A model generated the notes under the pieces. It worked only from the letters and a program-made list of their open reading frames with translations, searched no databases and was not told the DNA's origin. The position numbers and the translations under genes are program-made. A DNA stretch of 64,000 nucleotides, from assembly GCF_000471905.2 (NCBI RefSeq), contig NW_006496932.1, positions 2,132,144-2,196,143 of the forward strand, written 5' to 3'. Source of the DNA: Amborella trichopoda (taxonomy: Eukaryota; Streptophyta; Magnoliopsida; Amborellales; Amborellaceae). Positions 57,692-64,000 of the stretch are shown here, in pieces (positions within the stretch are counted from its first letter, which is position 1; each line of letters starts with the position of its first letter).

Positions 57692-59296
57692 ATGGCATAC
57701 CAAGGAGTCCTCTATCTCTCTTTCTTCCTCCTCACCCTTCCTTTCTCTCTCTCTAATCCTTCTCCAAATCCTATCTCATTCAGTGTGAATCTCTACCACC
57801 GTGACTCTGTGCACTCCCCTCTCCACGACCCCTCGGCCTCTCCCTATGCTCTTCTTAAGTGAGCCATCGAACGTTCCGTCTCTCGCCTCAATGCGTTGCA
57901 ATGGGCGATCTCCGGTAAATACTCACCGTCGGATCTTAAAACAGATGTCGAGCAAATAGACGGCGAGTACCTTGTTAAAATCAACATAGGGACACCGCCA
58001 AAACCATTCTGGCTAACTTTTGACACAGGAAGCGATCTTGTGTGGACTCAGTGCGAGCCTTGCGAGCACTGCTTCGATCAACATGGCGAGATATACGATC
58101 CCCAGCAGTCATGCTCATTTGTCGAGCTCGAAGACACTGCCCCTCTATGTCAAGCCTACCATGGAGGTACCACTCCCGCTAACCCCTGCCCTTACACTGT
58201 CTGGTACGGTGATGTATCACACAGTACCGGCATACTTGCAACTGAATCCTTCACTTTCGAGACGTCTATAATTGATGCCACCACCACTAATCCTCTCTCT
58301 ACTCATAAAATCACCATTAATTCTAGTGCAAGCACTAATCCTCTCTCTAGGCCTTGTAAAACCAATACTAATCCTCACTATAATTCTAGTGCCACTACTA
58401 ATCCTAGATCAAGTCGCAGTTTTGCAGAAAATAATCCTAGTTCAAGCGCCAATAAGAGTTCAGATTCAACTCGCACCAGTACGAGTTCAGATTCAACTCC
58501 TAGTTCTAAAGATGATACTCCAAGCGCCAGTACTACTAGCACTAGTCCTAGTGTTACGGTTATCAGGACTAGTGATGCAATTCAAACAGTGATCACCGGA
58601 ATCGGTTTTGGGTGCGGCCGCACCAACATTGGGAATTTTGACGCTTCCACGGCGGGCATCGCAGAGCTTGGGGGAGGGCCCCTCTCGCTATCCTCCCAAC
58701 TAGGGGCCGGCAAGTTCTCGTATTGCCTGACCATCGGTGATAAAGCAGGCAAGTTGGTATTCGGAGATAATCCGATGATCGATGGGCCAAACACCAAGAG
58801 AACACAGATAATCAGGGATCCTAACAATCCGACCTTCCACTACCTAAATATTGAGGGCATTAGCGTAGGTGACAAGAGGCTCGATATCCAAGCATTCGGA
58901 AATGAAGGGTTCATAATTGATTCGGGCACCACATTAAACACTCTGCAAGATGAAGCATACGAAAAGCTAACTGATGAAATGAAAGCTGTGATCCCATGGG
59001 AGGCAGCAAACGACCCCTCACCCGACCCAGTGTCGATGTTGGAGATCTGCTACAAGAGACCTAACATCTTTGAGGGGATTCCTGATATTACTTATCATTT
59101 TTCGGGAGGTGCCGATTGGATAATACCGCTGCATAACTTCTTCGTAGGGAGGGGTGGAGATGTGATATATTTCGCCCTTCACGTTACTGAAGCTGCCCCT
59201 ATTATGGGGAACATGGCCCAAGAGGACATGGTTGTCGAGTTTGATGTCAACAATAATGTGCTTTCTTTTGCCTCTGCTGATTGCACCACCCTTTAG
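57692..59296 (+). pseudogene. CDR1/nepenthesin-like aspartic protease with an in-frame stop
   Basis: One intronless frame of 534 codons. It starts MAYQGVLYLSFFLLTLPF (signal peptide), then a propeptide (SFSVNLYHRDSVHSPL). A TGA at 57860-57862 (codon 57) interrupts SPYALLK/AIERSVSRLN, where relatives usually have a basic residue, so a CGA-to-TGA change is likely. The same frame then runs on to the end. Catalytic motifs are intact: DTGSDLVWTQC (Asp about 111) and IDSGTTL (Asp about 410). Codons 193-297 are a Ser/Thr/Asn-rich insertion absent from typical members. Such enzymes are secreted A1B proteases of the apoplast or vacuole. As it stands only a short peptide, or a leaderless product starting at 57896, could be made. 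Poly(A) signal AATAAA at 59382-59387. Confidence 0.88.
58270..58580 (+). repeat. Repeat-derived Ser/Thr/Asn-rich insertion in the protease
   Basis: Degenerate repeats of ACTAATCCT, TCTAGTGC and AGATTCAACTC (the last twice near 58455-58500) encode runs such as NSSAS, NSSAT and DSTRTSTSSDSTPSS. The reading frame is kept open throughout and flanking protease motifs stay in frame. NSS sites could be N-glycosylated. Confidence 0.85.
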
Positions 59297-59299
59297 GGT

Positions 59300-59734
59300 T
59301 TGGGGGTTTTAGGGTTTGTGGATGTTGAACAACTTTTCTTTAAGAGGCAACAAACTTTAGGATCTGCATGGTTGTGTTCTCAATAAAATGCTACTGGTGT
59401 GTTGAAAAGAGTCACTATTTGTACCTTGGAGAATCGATCCTGCTATATTAGTATGTGTGCGTTCATGTATTTTATTCCAAGGTTTGAAAGATTGCTGTTT
59501 TGTTTAGATTCGTCCAATCTGGATTGAGTATCGTCAAAGTCGTCTCGGATCCATGAATAAAAGGGGATTCAGACGTGTCGCTACGTCACGAATTACTGAG
59601 TCCGTAAACTATGATGCCATAGAATCGAGTTCGTAAACTATGATGTCATAGAACCGGTTATTGATGTCATCAAATCCATTTACCTTACTTTTTGTATAAA
59701 TTTCGGCATTTTTGAATGAGCATTTTACTTTTAG
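59300..59734. other. Protease 3' flank
   Basis: 3' UTR with AATAAA at 59382, then a diverged short duplication (GAGT(C/T)CGTAAACTATGATG near 59599 and 59626). Nothing else seen. Confidence 0.55.
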
Positions 59735-59836
59735 AGGAGGTTTCTACACCTCCTATTTTTAGATTTTATTTCATAATAGACCCAAAGTTTCAAAACCTCT
59801 CTTTGGGCATAGAAATCCTAGTTCTTATATCTTCTA

Positions 59837-60820
59837 AAGAAAATTGCTAAAAACCCTCTAAAATATACTTTCTAGACACTCCACCCCTATCCTAAACTTT
59901 CCTCACTTCTTTTTTTAAAAAACCATCTTTTTTAACTAATATCTGCCAACTCAAAAAGTGATATCTTTTTTGATGAAAATACCCCTTCCCATACCTTCAC
60001 CGTACGAACAAATCATTTAGATGGACCCCAATAGTACTTTCGCCGGACCGCAGTTATTATTTGCCGGACTTATGACATATGTCGGACTGCATTTCTACAA
60101 TACCGGACTGCTTATTTAGACAGTGATACATCGGACCGTAGACTACTAACACCAGACCACCCTACTCATGTATCTAAAACTCCGGACCGAGACCATGAAA
60201 TGCCGGACTTTCGTCTCCAGTAGTAAAATCACCAGAGTGAATTTCTGGAACGTCAGACCGCAAGTATTATATTGCCAGACTGCATACTCCTAGTGGCGGA
60301 TAGATCGACCATAACGTCGGAGTGAGCTGTGAAACGCCGGACTTAACATCATTCTAGAAACACATGCTGCACCGAACATTGCAAATGCCGGACTAACCCC
60401 ATTCCAGTAAGTAAATTGTTTGAGCACTACTTCAAGTCGCTGGACTACCTACATTACAGTAAACATATCGTCGGACCGTGCACATACACTGCCAAGAATT
60501 GCATCAAAACGGCATAGTGATTTTATTACAGCACTCAAAATGCTGGACCGCACCCACAAAATGGTAGACTACCTACGCAAACGCCGGATCGACGGTCACA
60601 AAATGCCGGACTGCCTACATAAATGCCGGACTACCTACGCAAACACCATTTTCAAAGTAGAAGTTAAAAAGATGGGGTAATTTTGTCTTTATTTGTATTT
60701 TTCTTAAGTTGGGGGTATTAGTTAGAAAAGATGATTTTTGATAAAATGAAGTGAGGAAAGTTTAGAGTGGAGGTAGAGTGTTTAGAAAGTATATTTTAAG
60801 GGGTTTTCAGCAATTTTTCC
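59837..60820. mobile_element. MULE MITE with CCGGACY array, perfect 9-bp duplication
   Basis: Terminal inverted repeats of about 130-150 bp (left AAGAAAATTGCTAAAAACCC, right inverted GGAAAAATTGCTGAAAACCC) and perfect flanks TATCTTCTA at 59828-59836 and 60821-60829. The central 600 bp holds about 20 copies of a GCCGGACT/CCGGACC motif. No transposase. Confidence 0.9.
60045..60640. repeat. CCGGACT/CCGGACC motif cluster
   Basis: About 20 degenerate occurrences, same strand, spaced about 18-50 bases (e.g. ATGCCGGACTTTC, AACGCCGGACTTAAC, AATGCCGGACTACC). The last part is more regular, with ATGCCGGACTGCCTACAT-type units. Confidence 0.88.
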
Positions 60821-62127
60821 TATCTTCTAATCCTCTAAACCAATTTTATCCATTTTAAATCTATTTTATTAGCCCAAACAAATATGAAAAAAATGTACAC
60901 TTTTAAACCATGTTTTATCTCTCACATAACTTCTCTCTCCCCTTACTCTCCCCAAATCCCTTCTCTCTCTCTCTGTTTGTATTTTCCCCATTCTCCCTCT
61001 CTCCGTGTCTCCTGTGTAACCAAGATTTGCCATGGGAACACTTGACGGAGGAACACTTGCTAGAAACTCTTCGCAATCTGTACATTTTGGCCGGAGAACT
61101 TTTGCAAAAATGTGATAACGGCTACATCTTTGGAAGCTGATAAAGCGCCCTCATAAGCTATTGCTAACTCTAGCCATCTCCTACCTCTTCCAAGCTTCCT
61201 CTCTCATAACCCTCTGTTCCTCTCTCTTTTCTACACTCTACAGAAACTTCTGTTGCAATTCCCCTATTGCTTCTCTAGCCCCTGCTTCATGAGGTTCTAA
61301 AAAATGGCATCATCTACCTGTATTTTAGCTTGTGGGTATTGCCAAAAATCGAGTTTTTTTTGCCAAAATTTGATGATGAGCCCGAAGAGAATTTATTCCA
61401 CCACTTTGGTTGATTGGAAAATTGTTGGAGAAAGTATTTTGGGTGGCCAAAATTTGATTCCGGCCAAAATTTTGGCTGTCACCGCAGTCATATTGTTATT
61501 GGTGGTGGTGGCGTTATTGATATTGGTATTAGTGTTAGTGTTAGGAATAAGATTGTTATTGTTATTGTTGAGAGCTTCTAATTGGGTAGAGAACCTCTGA
61601 GTCTTGCCATTTTGCCTTCCTACTCTTCCATCTATGATTCTCTTGGAATATCTTTGGACGTTTTAGAGCTGTTGTATCTTCAATTTGAATGTTTTCTAAT
61701 TTGGATGTGTGTAATAAAGAGAATATTTTGAAATGAAGAGAACTCATAAATTATTTGCCTGTGCCAAGAGAGAGAGTAATATTCCCTGAAAATAGAGCGA
61801 GTTGAACAAAAAGTTTTGTGGGTTCCAATAGCCATGAAAGTCAGACTGAAATTGAGAGAGAGAAATGAAATTCAGTCCGAAATTTAGAGAGAGAGAGGGG
61901 ATGGGAAAGAGAGAGAGAGAGAATGAAAGAAAATATGGAGAGAGAGGGAGAGAAGGGGTTTGGGGGAAAGTGAAGAGAGAAAGAAAAGTTTGAATAATAC
62001 GAAAAGCGACAAATGATAGGATTTAAAAAGCATGCAAAAAATAGATTTATAGTGAGTAAAGTTAATCACGGGCTTAGAAGATAAGTTTTAAAACATTGAG
62101 TTTATTAAAAAATGAAACCTAAAAATA

Positions 62128-62636
62128 AGGGGTATGGAGATATTTTCCCTTTTATATTTCTCTATGCTTCTCCTACCATCCAGCCATCCAATTTTGATCA
62201 AAAGAGCTGCTCACCGTTTGACCTTAGATCCAATATCTCAAAGTATTTTATTTTTAGTTTTTTTATATATAAATTGTATGAATATGAAATTTGATACGTG
62301 TCATCTTCTCATTGGGGCACACCTATAAAAAATATTACAAATAATTTTTTGATAAAATATAATAACTAAAATAACCCTTGCATCTTTCAAGGGGTATTTT
62401 TGTCATTTTATTTTATTAGAAATATTTTTTATATATTTTTCGCTAGTTCGAGTTTAATAGAAGATTGGATGTTCAAAATTTGGTATCAAAATGGTTTATA
62501 AAAAAAATTAAAAATAAAATAGTGTGGATACGTGACATTGTGATTGGGGCAGTCTTAGCCATCCATTCAGAATAGACGGTTGGATAAAGGGAAATATATA
62601 AGTTTTATGTTATAGGAAAAACATAAAAAGCTTGCC
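62128..62636. mobile_element. MULE-A element, second copy
   Basis: It matches the 17067 element: CATCCAATTTTGATCAAA, ACCGTTTGAC, then ATGAATATGAAATTTGATAC and TTTGGTATCAAAATGG, and a right end resembling the inverted left. It lacks the nested insert of the first copy. The left edge overlaps the MULE-B terminus, so the exact start is uncertain. Confidence 0.7.
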
Positions 62637-62639
62637 TAC

Positions 62640-63330
62640 AAGATATATGCTTCCTTTTTAATAAAAATAGGAATAAATCAGAGACATCTATATTATACTC
62701 AAACTTATCATACAATATAGGATACTGCACCCACCCTTTCCATGCACACTGCTTGTCATATACACCTTCTATATAATTAAGGGCATACATAATACACACT
62801 TTTTTTTATCAATCTCCACCATACATTCAAAGGAAGGAATAATGGATGTCTATATTGTATTCAATGCATTTGTTAATGGAAGAGTCTAATGTGCGTACCC
62901 ACGCATGCAAGTCCACCTAAGTTTATCATCTTACGAAATTAGGATGTCAAAGTAATCTTAAATCACTGAAAAACATGCAAGAATGCAGTATATATTGTTT
63001 TTGCAGTGTAGTTGGTGATCTTAATCAAACTTCGGCATTAAATTTGTTAAAATACTGAAAAAAAAAGGAAAATGTAGGAAGATGTTGAGCGTTCTATGAT
63101 TCTTGCATGTGTTGAAGTGTGAAAGGGAATTATTTTGAACAGGTTGACGTGGTGTATGTTAGAGCAGTCCCTAGAAAAACCCAAGGTTAATGTGACTCAT
63201 TAAAAGTTCAAAGGGAAATTTATAGATAAATCTTTTTTTATTTTTTCATATTTGAAAATAGTCATGTATATTTCATATTTTATAATCAGGTCCTATTTAT
63301 TGACAACACAAACTTTATCTAGGTAATTAT
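62640..63330. other. AT-rich intergenic DNA, no gene seen
   Basis: No recognised repeat or coding signal. Confidence 0.55.
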
Positions 63331-63335
63331 AAAAA

Positions 63336-63585
63336 GGAAAACGTTTATATAATATTGAGGCTCTAAACAATCAAACAAAGGCGCACCTAAAAATTTATTA
63401 GAAGAAGTTGTTTTGATGCTGAATAACTCTCAAATCCGATCATTTCGATCTTGAGATACATAGACGTTAAAAAACAGGATTTTAAGTCAATTTTTAAGAT
63501 TTTTAAGTGTTCATAAACTGCTTGATCTACTACTTTTAAAGCTTTAAATTTTATAATTAGAGATCGAAAATAAAATTCCAGGTTA
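63336..63585 (+). mobile_element. MITE family 1 copy, right end missing
   Basis: Left terminus GGAAAACGTTTATATAATATT then GGCTCTAAACAATCAAAC and AAAGGCGCACCTAAAAATT, followed by the family interior to about 63585. Confidence 0.72.
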
Positions 63586-63589
63586 CTAT

Positions 63590-64000
63590 AACAACCTACA
63601 ATGGCTTGATCTGTATGACAGAACCTTATGCCGGCAATCCTGCAACTTCTAAGTACACGGTGGTCCTGCAACAGAGTTGTTGGTCTCGGCTGTGATCCCA
63701 TCTCTTGTAGTTTCAAGATATTGATACAGTGTTCACCTAAATGGCGCATGTTCTCCTCGCTTTCCCGGTGCTGGGAAACAATTGAAGACCCTACGCCCGA
63801 TTTTGGTCCTCGTTGGGAGAGAAGAACGGCATGTACCAGGAGCACCTGCTATGGCGTATATCGCTCCAGTCAAAATTTAGCGGCTTTCGACCTAAACACA
63901 AAATCATGGGATTCAATCCCAATTCCAGAGGGTCTCTCGTGTTCTTGCAGAGAACTGGTAGTATTCGTTTCCTGCAGTTGTGGATGCCTTTTGAAAACCC
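63590..64000. other. Unassigned non-repetitive sequence at the right edge
   Basis: Base composition rises to near-balanced and homopolymers vanish. The minus strand is open from 63845 through 63590 (HRESEENMRHLGEHCINILK, then QDHRVLRSCRIAGIRF) before running into the MITE. A TTGCAG acceptor-like site on the plus strand at about 63941-63946 precedes another open stretch. It may be an exon of a gene continuing to the right, or a gene fragment; I recognise no family and cannot choose the strand. Confidence 0.3.

Larger units (their letters stand above)
59735..62149. mobile_element. MULE-B-type element carrying a nested MULE
   Basis: Left 59735-59836 plus 60830-60990 and right 61860-62149 are inverted copies: CCTATTTTTAGATTTTATTT, a block of the type TATCTTCTAA.CC, TTTTAAATC, CTCTCTC runs on the left and their complements on the right. 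The ends match MULE-B (GATATTTTCCC at 62149). A second element (59837-60820) interrupts the left arm. Between the arms (about 61000-61850) is CT/TTG-rich DNA with short frames of no recognised product. The target duplication is unclear. Confidence 0.6.

Noticed and set aside
58020-58827. Alternative frames within the aspartic protease on both strands
   Set aside because: Low-complexity shadows of the Ser/Thr-rich coding repeats.
60045-60640. CRISPR or zinc-finger-coding array
   Set aside because: The motif spacing is irregular, no frame stays open through it, and it lies inside a MULE with clear ends.

Overview
The window is nuclear DNA of a flowering plant. The evidence is a ubiquitin-eS31 ribosomal fusion gene with plant telo boxes, a SUVH-type histone methyltransferase, two U6 snRNA genes with the plant USE element and TATA spacing, an apoplastic-type (CDR1/nepenthesin-like) aspartic protease and a class I small heat-shock protein relic. 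These sit in AT-rich, transposon-dense DNA. I cannot name the species. One assembly gap (N, 22436-22821) is present.

Layout. 0-1.4 kb: the last three exons of an exostosin-like GT47 glycosyltransferase, which enters from the left edge. 1.7-6.2 kb: tandem duplications, an L1 LINE 3' fragment with target-site duplications, and MITEs. 6.7-7.3 kb: the ubiquitin-eS31 gene. 8-18.8 kb: tandem arrays, MITEs, GA-rich repeats, a degenerate tRNA-Val, and a Mutator-like (MULE) element nested in another, both with perfect 9-bp target duplications. 19.2 kb: U6 snRNA (+). 22-23 kb: palindromic nested MITEs around the gap. 23.1-24.2 kb: an RTE LINE fragment. 24.7-25.4 kb: a minisatellite abutting a second U6 gene (-). 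25.7-26.2 kb: a broken small HSP gene. 27.8-34 kb: a TRIM-like LTR element, then an L1 LINE carrying a solo LTR. 39.8-42.0 kb: a non-autonomous LTR element with covarying hairpin repeats. 42.5-45.4 kb: an intronless SUVH ORF with a probable 5'-UTR intron. 47.3-51.1 kb: a large tandem duplication and RTE LINE copies, one containing a Ty3/gypsy integrase scrap. 51.5-57 kb: a Harbinger-like MITE, a hAT-like candidate and AT repeats. 57.7-59.3 kb: an aspartic protease ORF split by one stop and carrying a Ser/Thr-rich insertion. 59.7-62.6 kb: further nested MULEs, one packed with a CCGGACY motif. 63.6-64 kb: unassigned, non-repetitive sequence at the right edge.

The genes do not form a shared pathway: they are unrelated housekeeping, chromatin and secretory genes separated by repeats. 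Most of the structure left over is transposon nesting plus many near-perfect 35-120 bp tandem duplications. I see no convincing new biological system. The strongest unexplained signals are the hairpin repeats that keep complementarity while changing sequence (40.86-41.37 kb), the CCGGACY array inside a MULE (60.0-60.7 kb), and the roughly 100-residue insertion between the two catalytic Asp motifs of the protease.
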